Below, one piece after another: positions 1-5,404 of a stretch of 5,404 bases of DNA. Made by a program: the position numbers and the translations under genes. The stretch's first letter is position 1. Each line of letters opens with the position of its first letter. The DNA lies in NCBI GenBank assembly GCA_027482985.1, contig JAIXVO010000134.1, positions 1 through 5,404 of the forward strand. Reading direction: 5' to 3'. A model generated the notes under the pieces. The model was not told where the DNA came from. It saw only the letters and a program-made list of their open reading frames with translations, and searched no databases. This DNA is from Cyanobacteriota bacterium. Lineage in GTDB: Bacteria > Cyanobacteriota > Cyanobacteriia > Leptolyngbyales > Leptolyngbyaceae.

Positions 1-16
1 AAACCCCCCGAATTCA

Positions 17-34
17 GGGGACGGCTGCGTCCCC
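17..34. repeat. GC-rich inverted repeat (7-bp stem)
   Basis: GGGGACG (17-23) and CGTCCCC (28-34) pair perfectly around a four-base loop. The motif CCCCCGAA occurs directly repeated at 5-12 and 31-38, so alternative pairings with the C-run at 4-9 are possible. Such C/G-rich hairpins are common as dispersed intergenic elements in cyanobacteria; membership in a repeat family is inferred, as only one copy is visible here. Confidence 0.5.
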
Positions 35-42
35 CGAACCCC

Positions 43-63
43 CTCCAGAGGGCAACGCTGGAG
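43..63. repeat. Inverted repeat (6-bp stem)
   Basis: CTCCAG (43-48) pairs with CTGGAG (58-63) across a nine-base loop. It sits next to the 17-34 hairpin, and the two probably belong to the same GC-rich repeat element that runs off the left edge. Confidence 0.4.
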
Positions 64-240
64 CTTCGCATCCATACTCTGGTGGTGACTTTATTGAGTT
101 TATCTCTGGCAGTGAGCTTAAGTTGAAGCGCATGATAGCCATTCACCTCTACCCAATCTGCCGCGATCGCAATTGAATTTAGTCTCACTACAAAACTCAA
201 CCTTTATCCCGCAGGAAAAGGTCACTTAAACTCTGGTTCC

Positions 241-257
241 CTCTCCCACCAGGAGAG
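241..257. repeat. Small inverted repeat (6-bp stem)
   Basis: CTCTCC (241-246) pairs with GGAGAG (252-257) around a five-base loop. It lies just beyond the strong hairpin that follows the minus-strand gene cluster and may be a second structure in the transcript 3' end. No T-run accompanies it on either strand. Confidence 0.3.
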
Positions 258-261
258 AGCT

Positions 262-300
262 AGGGGGCGATCGCTGAGTGGGATGCAGCGATCGCCCCCT
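262..300 (-). terminator. Putative 3'-end hairpin built from two HIP1 sites
   Basis: Bases 262-276 and 286-300 form a perfect 15-bp stem with a nine-base loop (277-285). Each arm contains one GCGATCGC octamer (267-274 and 288-295). On the minus strand the stem begins eight bases after the TAA of the 74-residue gene, which is where the three-gene cluster would end. The expected T-run is absent: the minus-strand sequence after the stem starts AGCTCTCTCC. It is therefore not a textbook Rho-independent terminator. It could stop transcription less efficiently, protect the mRNA 3' end, or be a HIP1-derived palindrome with no role in transcription. Confidence 0.4.
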
Positions 301-308
301 GACTGTCT

Positions 309-533
309 TTAACCTTGCACTTCGAACCGTTCCACTTCCAACACGGGACCAATCATCGCCATCGTCATGATGTCATCCCGAATCTTGCCACTGACTTTGA
401 CCGTAATGCCGGCCTGTTGGAGAGCGGCGGGTGCCTGGTGGAGTTCGTAAGTCTCCCCACTCTGGCTGACCAGTGCCCAGGTGCCAGAGCCGAAGCCCTG
501 GCGTTCAATTTTGCCTTCGACTTGAATACTCAT
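309..533 (-). CDS. Small all-beta protein, possibly DUF5818-like
   Basis: This 74-residue protein has no signal peptide or membrane segment, so it is probably cytoplasmic. The chain reads as short beta strands separated by turns: about 2-9, 18-23, 27-32, 42-51 and 56-71. The motif GTWALVS followed by GETYEL, then a helix-like AALQQAG and VKVSGKI, resembles small OB-fold-like proteins annotated DUF5818. That assignment is from memory of the pattern and is tentative. No catalytic residues are evident and the function is unknown. The frame is open upstream to 635, but I chose the ATG at 533. It overlaps the protease stop as ATGA (530-533) and has GGAGGG nine bases ahead. Both facts indicate translational coupling to the protease gene. 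A strong hairpin follows the stop codon. Confidence 0.85.
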   Translation of the reverse strand: MSIQVEGKIERQGFGSGTWALVSQSGETYELHQAPAALQQAGITVKVSGKIRDDIMTMAMIGPVLEVERFEVQG

Positions 534-2314
534 GCGGTGCGTCCCTCCGGTTTCAAGACCAGGCGTGCTAGCGCCAGACACAGGATGGCGTTGACGGCTA
601 GAAAGGTACGGGCGATCGTGCCATCGCCTAACCACAGCAAGGCCGGATCAACGGCGGCACTGACAGCTAGACACATGCCGACCCCAATTGTGGTGCCGAT
701 CGCGAACCATTTGAGTTGCCGATGTCCCAGGAGCAGCGCCAGTAACGCCAGGGGAATCAGCACACTGGCAAAAAGCGGATTCAGCAAGCCACTCGCCTGC
801 ACGGCTGTGCCCATTTCGGGAATGGAGCTACCCAGTAGGCGGAAAGGCCATTGGGGTGCGTCATACAGGTACAAGCCGCGGAGGAAGAACAACCCGGAAC
901 TGCCCATGACTAAACCCGTAGACATGGACCACGACCAGGCAAAGGGGAAGTAGTGCTTGAGCAACCAGGCCAGCAGGTAAGACCCCAACACCATAAACAC
1001 TTTCGGCCAGAGGGCAATGATGCCGCCATCGAACCAGAAGCGGGGATTGAGATAGCCGTTGTCCCGCAGCCAGCGGAAGAAGTCTTTGAAGGAGAATTTG
1101 CCCTTGCCTGCCAGCTTCACGGCTTCAGCGGCATTCAACTTGCCCGCGCCGTAGTGGTTCAGGTTGTCATCCGGGACGGGTAAAGCCGACTGCTGAATCA
1201 CCGCTGCCACGTCATCGGGATTCTCAACGCCCATCGCTTTTACCAGGGCGGCGACCCCGGCAACGTGGGGCGCGGCCATGCTGGTGCCTTGATAGGCTTC
1301 AAACACCGATTCCCCAGTGGCCGGGTTGAGGGTGTTTTGCAGAATGCCACCGGATTTGTCATCACCGTTGATCAGCCCACCGGGAGCGGCGATATCGATG
1401 CCAGCCCCGTAGTTGGAATAGGGCGCTTTGTTGCCAGCCGCGTCCAGTGCTGCAACACCGATCACATAGGGATAACGGGCCGGATACTCAGCCGCATTGC
1501 GGCCCGCGTTGCCTGCTGCCGCAACCACGACCACGCCTTTCTCATGAGCATGGGCGATCGCCTCTTTCATCAAATTACTTTCGCCACCGCCACCCAAACT
1601 CATGTTGATCACAGCCGCGCCATTGTCTGCCGCAAACCGAATCGCCTCGGCAATGTCCGCGACCGTACCGCCGCCCTGGGAACTCAAGACTTTCAGGGGC
1701 ATGAGCGTGGCTTCATAGGCGATTCCGGCAACGCCGAAACTGTTGTTGGTGGATTGGGCGATCGTGCCAGCGACGTGGGTGCCGTGACCGTTGTCGTCTT
1801 TGGCATCGGCCTGATCGTTGACAAAATCGTAGCCCGCTGCAAAGTTCGTCTTCTCCAGATCGGGTACGGCGCTGATGCCCGTATCAATCACGGCGACGGT
1901 AATATCTTTGCCCTTGGTTTCATCCCAGGCTTGTTCGACATTGATGCTGCGGAGGTTCCACTGCTTGCCGTACTCCGGATCGTTGGGAATGGCGTACTGA
2001 CGATAGATGTAGTTGGGTTCAATGTATTCCGTCAATTCCTTGAGGGGCGAGTGGCGCAACTGGTTGAGCAGGGCGGCATCGCCTTTGACGACGAAAATGT
2101 GGTCATCCAGCGAAAACTCACTGTTATAGCGGGGGGAGACAGTGAACTTTTGGGCGATCGCTTCGATTTGGCTCTCAATTTGAGCCGCGCCCACATCTTC
2201 CCGAAAGTCGAGAATCAGGGAATCATAGGTGCCCTGAGCCGCTAAGCCCTGGTAGTTCGTTAACGCCCAACCCAACCCCACGAGAAACAAGACCAGCAGC
2301 AAAAACCTTTTCAT
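530..2314 (-). CDS. Subtilisin-like serine protease (S8) with C-terminal membrane domain
   Basis: This 594-residue S8 peptidase (subtilase) hydrolyses peptide bonds with an Asp-His-Ser triad. Residues 1-20 form a hydrophobic signal segment after MKRF. Residues about 31-105 look like an inhibitor_I9-type propeptide. The catalytic domain spans about 115-400: Asp144 in VAVIDTGI, His177 in NGHGTHVAG, oxyanion Asn269 in AAAGNAG, and Ser345 in GTSMAAPHVAG. All key residues are intact, so it should be active. After a basic amphipathic linker (401-428), about five hydrophobic segments follow (roughly 430-452, 464-480, 508-529, 533-553, 567-587). Typical secreted subtilases stop after the catalytic domain, so this is an anchored form. 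The protease domain is predicted to face the periplasm or thylakoid lumen. The ATG at 2314 is the natural start because the signal segment follows at once; no clear Shine-Dalgarno precedes it. The stop overlaps the next gene by four bases. Substrate is unknown. Confidence 0.95.
   Translation of the reverse strand: MKRFLLLVLFLVGLGWALTNYQGLAAQGTYDSLILDFREDVGAAQIESQIEAIAQKFTVSPRYNSEFSLDDHIFVVKGDAALLNQLRHSPLKELTEYIEPNYIYRQYAIPNDPEYGKQWNLRSINVEQAWDETKGKDITVAVIDTGISAVPDLEKTNFAAGYDFVNDQADAKDDNGHGTHVAGTIAQSTNNSFGVAGIAYEATLMPLKVLSSQGGGTVADIAEAIRFAADNGAAVINMSLGGGGESNLMKEAIAHAHEKGVVVVAAAGNAGRNAAEYPARYPYVIGVAALDAAGNKAPYSNYGAGIDIAAPGGLINGDDKSGGILQNTLNPATGESVFEAYQGTSMAAPHVAGVAALVKAMGVENPDDVAAVIQQSALPVPDDNLNHYGAGKLNAAEAVKLAGKGKFSFKDFFRWLRDNGYLNPRFWFDGGIIALWPKVFMVLGSYLLAWLLKHYFPFAWSWSMSTGLVMGSSGLFFLRGLYLYDAPQWPFRLLGSSIPEMGTAVQASGLLNPLFASVLIPLALLALLLGHRQLKWFAIGTTIGVGMCLAVSAAVDPALLWLGDGTIARTFLAVNAILCLALARLVLKPEGRTA
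543..548 (-). promoter_or_regulatory. Shine-Dalgarno site of the small gene
   Basis: GGAGGG on the minus strand lies nine bases before the ATG at 533, inside the last codons of the protease gene. It is the only strong ribosome binding site seen in the window. It decides the start of the 74-residue protein against the longer open frame, and suggests that the small gene can be translated well in its own right. Confidence 0.7.
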
Positions 2315-2383
2315 CGCAACGGCTCACGATCAAGAATGCTTACCACCATAACCTACACCCCCCCTGAGTGTGGAGAGTTGGGT

Positions 2384-2401
2384 AAACTTCGATCAAAGTT
2401 T
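2384..2401. repeat. AT-rich inverted repeat at the antiporter stop codon
   Basis: AAACTT (2384-2389) pairs with AAGTTT (2396-2401) around a six-base loop, so the structure starts in the last base of the antiporter stop codon. The stem is short and AT-rich and no T-run follows on the minus strand, so it is a weak terminator candidate at most. The rest of the 86-bp gap (2315-2400) before the protease gene shows a run of G on the minus strand and no convincing promoter. Confidence 0.25.
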
Positions 2402-3810
2402 TAAGGCGTTTCCGATTTCACCTCTTCGGGGGCGATCGCCAGTTCTGCCTCTTTACCTCGATTGAAGACAACCCGCAGCAGGGGTGGAGCCAGGAATGTG
2501 GTGAGAATCACCATGACGATAATCGCTGCATTCAAGGATTTAGGTAACACGCCGCTGGCACTCCCAACCGCCGCAAACACCAGCCCGACTTCACCTCGGG
2601 GAATCATCCCCACCCCGATCGCCAGCCGATTAATGCCCGGTTGCCCAAAGACGGTTAACCCCGTCACGACTTTCCCAAGAATCGCCACCAGGATCAGGAA
2701 TGCTGCTGTAATCAACCCTTCCCGGTTTTCCGGCACAAAGGGATTCAGCACACTCACATCTGTCCGCGCCCCAACGCAGATGAAAAAGACGGGAACTAAC
2801 ATATCGGCGATCGGAATCACCTGTTCTTCCAGTTCCCGGCGTTTATCGGTTTCCGCCAAGATTAAACCCGCCGCGAAGGAGCCGAGAATCGCTTCCAGTT
2901 GGATCACATCGGCAATGTAAGACAGGGTAAAGGCAAAGATCAGCGCTGAGATCAGGAGTTGACCGCGCGTTTTGAGGCGATCGACGAGGGCGACAAACAG
3001 CGGGTTGAGTAAGCGTCCCAGCCAGATGGAGCCAATCAGAAACACCGTGGCGCTGACAATCAAATAGATCACATTGCTAATTTCGACGGTGCCTTCCCGC
3101 GCCAAACTCGCGACCACCGCCAGCACAATGATGCCCAGCACGTCATCCAGCACTGCCGCCCCGATGATGATTTGGCCTTCGCGGGAGGTGAGTTGTTGAA
3201 TTTCCGCCAGCACTTTCGCCGTAATGCCGATACTGGTGGCCGTCAACGCGGCTCCAGCAAAAATGGCGGGAACCAGGGGCACGCCAAACAGGGTGACGAG
3301 TCCCACAGTGCCCAGGGAGAACGGCGTAACGACCCCCACGATCGCCACGATCGTGGCTTGCGGGCCGACTTTGAGTAATTCTTTTAAGTCCGATTCCAGC
3401 CCGATTTCAAACAGCAGGATCACCACGCCCAATTCCGCCATCACGGAAATGACTTCGCTGGCGGCATCAAAAATCGTGGTCAAAGAGTCGGCATTGGCGG
3501 TCGAGGTGGCATTCAGCAGGGTCATGATCAGCGAATCAGCCGCACCGCCCACGCCATCGGGAAATACCAGCAAATGCAGCGCCGACACGCCGACGACCAC
3601 CCCGGCGACCAGTTCGCCCAACACGGGGGGGAGGTCAATCCGGGCGCACAATTCGCCCCCGACTTTACTGGCTAAATAGACCACGACCAAACTTAACAGC
3701 ACCGCCGCCAGAATCAGCGAAGCATTGACGGCTTCGGCGGAGGTGGCGAGGAGGGGCGGCAAGGCCAAGGGGGAAAAGGCGGGAACGGAAGGGAAGGAGA
3801 GCCAACTCAT
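2401..3810 (-). CDS. Cation/proton antiporter, CPA2 family (NhaS3/NapA-like)
   Basis: This 469-residue polytopic membrane protein exchanges Na+ or K+ for H+. I count about 12-13 hydrophobic segments from residue 29 to 448. Family hallmarks are present: LPPVLGELVAG near 60-70, LLFEIGLE at 132-139, ATSIGITAKVL at 191-201, and the paired acidic residues Asp222-Asp223 in AVLDDVLGI. Also present are VPVFFICVGA near 339-348, a Lys380 in a late helix, and PRGEVGLV at 404-411. The Asp-Asp pair is typical of electrogenic Na+/H+ antiporters such as NapA and NhaA. Length and lack of a C-terminal TrkA-N domain recall cyanobacterial NhaS3; the exact paralogue is not certain, so no symbol is given. A loop of about 35 residues (84-118) separates the early helices. 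The ATG at 3810 is the only Met before residue 96. No clear Shine-Dalgarno is seen. Membrane location (plasma or thylakoid) cannot be told from sequence. Confidence 0.95.
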   Translation of the reverse strand: MSWLSFPSVPAFSPLALPPLLATSAEAVNASLILAAVLLSLVVVYLASKVGGELCARIDLPPVLGELVAGVVVGVSALHLLVFPDGVGGAADSLIMTLLNATSTANADSLTTIFDAASEVISVMAELGVVILLFEIGLESDLKELLKVGPQATIVAIVGVVTPFSLGTVGLVTLFGVPLVPAIFAGAALTATSIGITAKVLAEIQQLTSREGQIIIGAAVLDDVLGIIVLAVVASLAREGTVEISNVIYLIVSATVFLIGSIWLGRLLNPLFVALVDRLKTRGQLLISALIFAFTLSYIADVIQLEAILGSFAAGLILAETDKRRELEEQVIPIADMLVPVFFICVGARTDVSVLNPFVPENREGLITAAFLILVAILGKVVTGLTVFGQPGINRLAIGVGMIPRGEVGLVFAAVGSASGVLPKSLNAAIIVMVILTTFLAPPLLRVVFNRGKEAELAIAPEEVKSETP

Positions 3811-3958
3811 GAAGGATACCTGTCTGTCAGGACGATCGCAGTGTATAGACTTCGTTACATATTAAACGTCCAGGGGGGCGATCGCATCGATCGGGCGCGG
3901 CTAAAATGGCGATGCTGAAGACAGTTGCTTCTGATCAAGTCCGATCCGGCTGGTCAAA

Positions 3959-3989
3959 TTGACTGGAAATTATACAGATGTTCTAAAAT
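3959..3989 (+). promoter_or_regulatory. Possible sigma-70-type promoter for the DUF218 gene
   Basis: TTGACT (3959-3964) and TAAAAT (3984-3989) each match five of six consensus bases. The 19-base spacer is longer than ideal. A 5-bp inverted repeat (CAGAT 3975-3979, ATCTG 3988-3992) overlaps the -10 box. TATAGT at 3997-4002 is an alternative -10 without a good -35. The leader would be about 95 bases long. Confidence 0.3.
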
Positions 3990-4002
3990 CTGAAGCTATA
4001 GT

Positions 4003-4014
4003 GCGAATGTTCGC
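4003..4014. promoter_or_regulatory. 12-base palindrome downstream of the putative promoter
   Basis: GCGAA-TG-TTCGC is a perfect 5-bp inverted repeat with a two-base centre, lying close to the expected transcription start of the DUF218 gene. It could bind a dimeric repressor. It resembles but does not match LexA boxes, so no regulator is named. Confidence 0.2.
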
Positions 4015-4065
4015 CTGATTTTCCGCTGTCTGCTGTCTACCCTTTCCCCTTGCAATTCCTGGTTT

Positions 4066-4084
4066 CTAGCGATGTTGTCGCTAG
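4066..4084 (+). promoter_or_regulatory. Hairpin directly before the DUF218 start codon
   Basis: CTAGCGA (4066-4072) and TCGCTAG (4078-4084) form a perfect 7-bp stem with a TGTTG loop, ending nine bases before the ATG at 4094. It occupies the place where a Shine-Dalgarno would lie, and none is visible. In RNA it could limit ribosome access; as DNA it could be an operator. Either role is inference. Confidence 0.4.
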
Positions 4085-4093
4085 TCAACACCT

Positions 4094-5404
4094 ATGGTTC
4101 TCCTGCTCACTGATGTCTTTTTGCTGTTGACCCAAATCCTGCTATGGATTGTGGTGGGGTTGGTCATCTGGTTTTTCCTGTCAAAAGTGCTTGACAAGAA
4201 ATTCTTGGGCGTGTTGGTGCTTCTGCTCCTGCTGGCCGTGATCGTGATGGCTTTTTTCCAGGGTGGCATTAGTGACCCCAGTAGCATCCTATCGGTACTC
4301 TGGCGGTTGATCTCGTTCCCGCTCACACCCCTGGGTCTGGGGATCATTCTGCTCCTGTTGCTGTTCACCAATCCCAAACTGGCGAAGGGGCTGGTGCGCC
4401 GCTTGATCTTGGGGGCGTTGATCCTGTTAGCGCTGGGTAGTATTCCAGTGGTGGCTTATTTTCTAGCGCAGGAATTGGAAATGGAGGCGATCGAGCTGAT
4501 TACGCCCGTGACGCAACTGGATGCGGGGGGGCGGCAGGTGATCGTCTTGCTGGGGCAGAATACGACCCGCACGCAATTGCGGCCCCGCGTGAATCCGGTG
4601 CCCGTGGAGGGGCAACCTGTGGAGCGGGCGATTACCCAGAATCAATTTGATGTGTTGAGTACGTTGCCGATCCAAATGACGACACATGGGAATCGGATCG
4701 TGTATGCGGCGCAGTTGTATCAAGAAGAGACGCGGCGGGGGACAAATCCGCTCATTATCGTGAGTGCGAATCGGCGGGGCGATCGCCGTCAGAAAGATGG
4801 GGAGGTTCGCGAAACCATTACCGAAGCGGCCTACATTCAACAGATGTTGACTCAGACCTTCAATGTGCCAGAAAGTGCGATTCTGCTCGATCACGAGAAT
4901 GGCAATATGCGGAACAGTGCAATCAAAGTCCGAGAGTTGCTCCAAAATCAACAAATTAACTTTGGCAATCAGATCATGCTGGTGACTTCAGCGATCAATA
5001 TGAATCGGGCGGCGCTGACGTTTCGGGAAGTTTTTAACGCCAGCCGGATTATTGCCCGACCGACAGATTTTTATACCCTACCCCGCGCCGATCGCCTCGC
5101 GGCTGTCGCCTCAGGCCGTGACCTGGTGGAACGAGAAATTTTGATTACGGATGTGTTGCCAACGGCGGAAGCTTTTTGGCTGAGCAGTCAGGCGATTCAG
5201 GAATATCTCAACTCGTTCTTCTACTTCTTGCGCGGCTGGATTCGCCCCTTCCAGGCACCCAACCTGATCCGTCCGCCCACGTCAGTTCCCGCAACGCGAT
5301 CGCCAGAAGCTGACATCCAACCCCGCAGCCTTCCGACTGCCGCACCGCCCCCTGTTGCCCCTGCGCCGCAACCGACTTTAACGCCCGCGCCGCAACCGAC
5401 CTTC
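4094..5404 (+). CDS. Membrane-anchored YdcF/ElyC/SanA (DUF218) family protein, 3' partial
   Basis: 437 codons are visible, with no stop before the window end. Four hydrophobic helices lie at about 8-29, 37-55, 73-91 and 103-124. The DUF218 domain (about 147-318) shows RQVIVLLG at 147-154, RIVYAAQLY at 201-209, ILLDHENGN at 263-271 and VTSAINMNRAALTF at 297-310. The family's closing segment is clear at 355-382 (LPTAEAFW...EYLN...FLRGW). Family members are linked to envelope and peptidoglycan precursor processes, but the reaction is not established. Several usually conserved positions differ: the His of the HMxRA motif is Asn302, and the SRNTxEN motif reads NGNMRNS. A proline-rich tail (about 393 onward) carries an eight-residue repeat. 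The start is fixed by an in-frame TAG at 4082-4084; the ATG at 4094 is the first after it. No Shine-Dalgarno is seen. Confidence 0.88.
   Translation, partial: MVLLLTDVFLLLTQILLWIVVGLVIWFFLSKVLDKKFLGVLVLLLLLAVIVMAFFQGGISDPSSILSVLWRLISFPLTPLGLGIILLLLLFTNPKLAKGLVRRLILGALILLALGSIPVVAYFLAQELEMEAIELITPVTQLDAGGRQVIVLLGQNTTRTQLRPRVNPVPVEGQPVERAITQNQFDVLSTLPIQMTTHGNRIVYAAQLYQEETRRGTNPLIIVSANRRGDRRQKDGEVRETITEAAYIQQMLTQTFNVPESAILLDHENGNMRNSAIKVRELLQNQQINFGNQIMLVTSAINMNRAALTFREVFNASRIIARPTDFYTLPRADRLAAVASGRDLVEREILITDVLPTAEAFWLSSQAIQEYLNSFFYFLRGWIRPFQAPNLIRPPTSVPATRSPEADIQPRSLPTAAPPPVAPAPQPTLTPAPQPTF
5360..5404 (+). repeat. 24-bp tandem repeat in the proline-rich tail
   Basis: A 24-base unit starts at 5360 and again at 5384, encoding PAPQPTLT then PAPQPTF up to the window edge. 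The core GCGCCGCAACCGAC is identical at 5363-5376 and 5387-5400. More units may follow outside the window. The tail is likely disordered and may span or contact the cell wall (inference). Confidence 0.7.

Larger units (their letters stand above)
1..308. other. Intergenic stretch with hairpins and a possible gene remnant
   Basis: There is no confident gene here. The first 63 bases are GC-rich inverted repeats, and 241-300 holds two further inverted repeats. On the minus strand a frame is open from about 203 to the left edge (roughly 67 codons, after a TAA at 204-206). It could begin at a TTG (200) or GTG (188). The part from 188 to about 64 reads like ordinary protein (a stretch containing ADWVEVNGYHALQLKL). 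The rest is translation of the hairpin-rich repeat. Third-position GC over the protein-like part is only about 45%, and AGA codons are frequent, unlike the neighbouring genes. I see no Shine-Dalgarno site and recognise no family. It is either a partial gene running off the window, a decayed gene end, or chance. Confidence 0.5.
3811..4093. other. Divergent intergenic region
   Basis: This 283-bp stretch lies between the starts of the antiporter (minus) and the DUF218 gene (plus), and should hold promoters for both. On the minus side the best match is weak: TGGACG (3867-3872) and TATACA (3842-3847) with a 19-base spacer. A CCTG-N5-CAGG palindrome (3819-3831) lies in the antiporter leader. A HIP1 octamer occurs at 3879-3886, with a second CGATCG at 3889-3894. 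An 18-codon frame beginning at 3906 is too short and unsupported to call. Plus-side elements are listed separately. Confidence 0.5.

Noticed and set aside
309..635. Longer start (108 codons) for the small gene
   Set aside because: The extra 34 residues overlap the protease coding sequence and look non-native. The ATG at 533 has a good Shine-Dalgarno and an ATGA overlap.
315..953. Open frame of 212 codons on the plus strand
   Set aside because: It lies antisense to the small gene and the protease C-terminus. Composition is Arg/Pro/His-rich and shadow-like, with no motif.
1265..2245. Long open frame (326 codons) on the plus strand
   Set aside because: It is antisense to the catalytic domain of the protease, whose motifs are intact. 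The translation has no recognisable domain and the frame follows from the codon bias of the real gene.
2462..3679. Several plus-strand open frames (2462-2920, 3172-3378, 3224-3679)
   Set aside because: All are antisense to the well-supported antiporter and rich in Thr, Ser, Pro and Arg as expected from complementing hydrophobic codons.
3906..3962. 18-codon frame in the divergent intergenic region
   Set aside because: It is very short with no ribosome site, and its end overlaps the putative promoter of the next gene.
4003..4014. LexA box
   Set aside because: The palindrome has the wrong spacing for both the Gram-positive CGAAC-N4-GTTCG box and the cyanobacterial RGTAC-type box.
4081..4954. 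Minus-strand frames at 4081-4377 and 4463-4954
   Set aside because: Both are antisense to the DUF218 gene, whose family motifs and membrane helices are clear.
1..5404. CRISPR array, tRNA, rRNA or insertion sequence with transposase
   Set aside because: There are no regularly spaced repeats, no cloverleaf or rRNA signature, and no transposase motif on either strand.

Overview
The window looks like cyanobacterial chromosome. It carries nine exact copies of the octamer GCGATCGC (HIP1), at 163, 267, 288, 1554, 2154, 2432, 3879, 4779 and 5296, where chance predicts about 0.1 in 5.4 kb. Base composition is moderately GC-rich. Protein content fits a cyanobacterium with GC-richer coding sequence, but genus cannot be fixed from sequence alone.

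Layout: 1-308 holds no confident gene. It has GC-rich inverted repeats at the left edge, an open reading frame on the minus strand that may be a gene remnant, and a perfect 15-bp hairpin just after the stop codon of the first gene. Three minus-strand genes follow, read right to left: a CPA2-type cation/proton antiporter (2401-3810), a membrane-anchored subtilisin-like protease (530-2314), and a 74-residue all-beta protein (309-533) whose ATG overlaps the protease stop codon. A 283-bp divergent intergenic region (3811-4093) separates these from a plus-strand gene (4094 to beyond the right edge). That gene encodes a four-helix membrane protein with a YdcF/ElyC/SanA (DUF218) domain and a proline-rich tail. 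It is cut by the window end.

How the genes may work together: the protease and the small protein are very probably translationally coupled. The antiporter lies 86 bp upstream of the protease on the same strand and could share a transcript, but no promoter or terminator in the gap settles this. All three large products are membrane proteins, which suggests envelope or ion homeostasis; that is inference from family membership only.

I did not find a clear undescribed system. The items most worth a second look are the protease with a polytopic membrane C-terminus coupled to a tiny beta-protein, the divergent DUF218 protein with altered conserved positions and a repeat-bearing proline tail, and the hairpin sitting directly in front of that gene's start codon.
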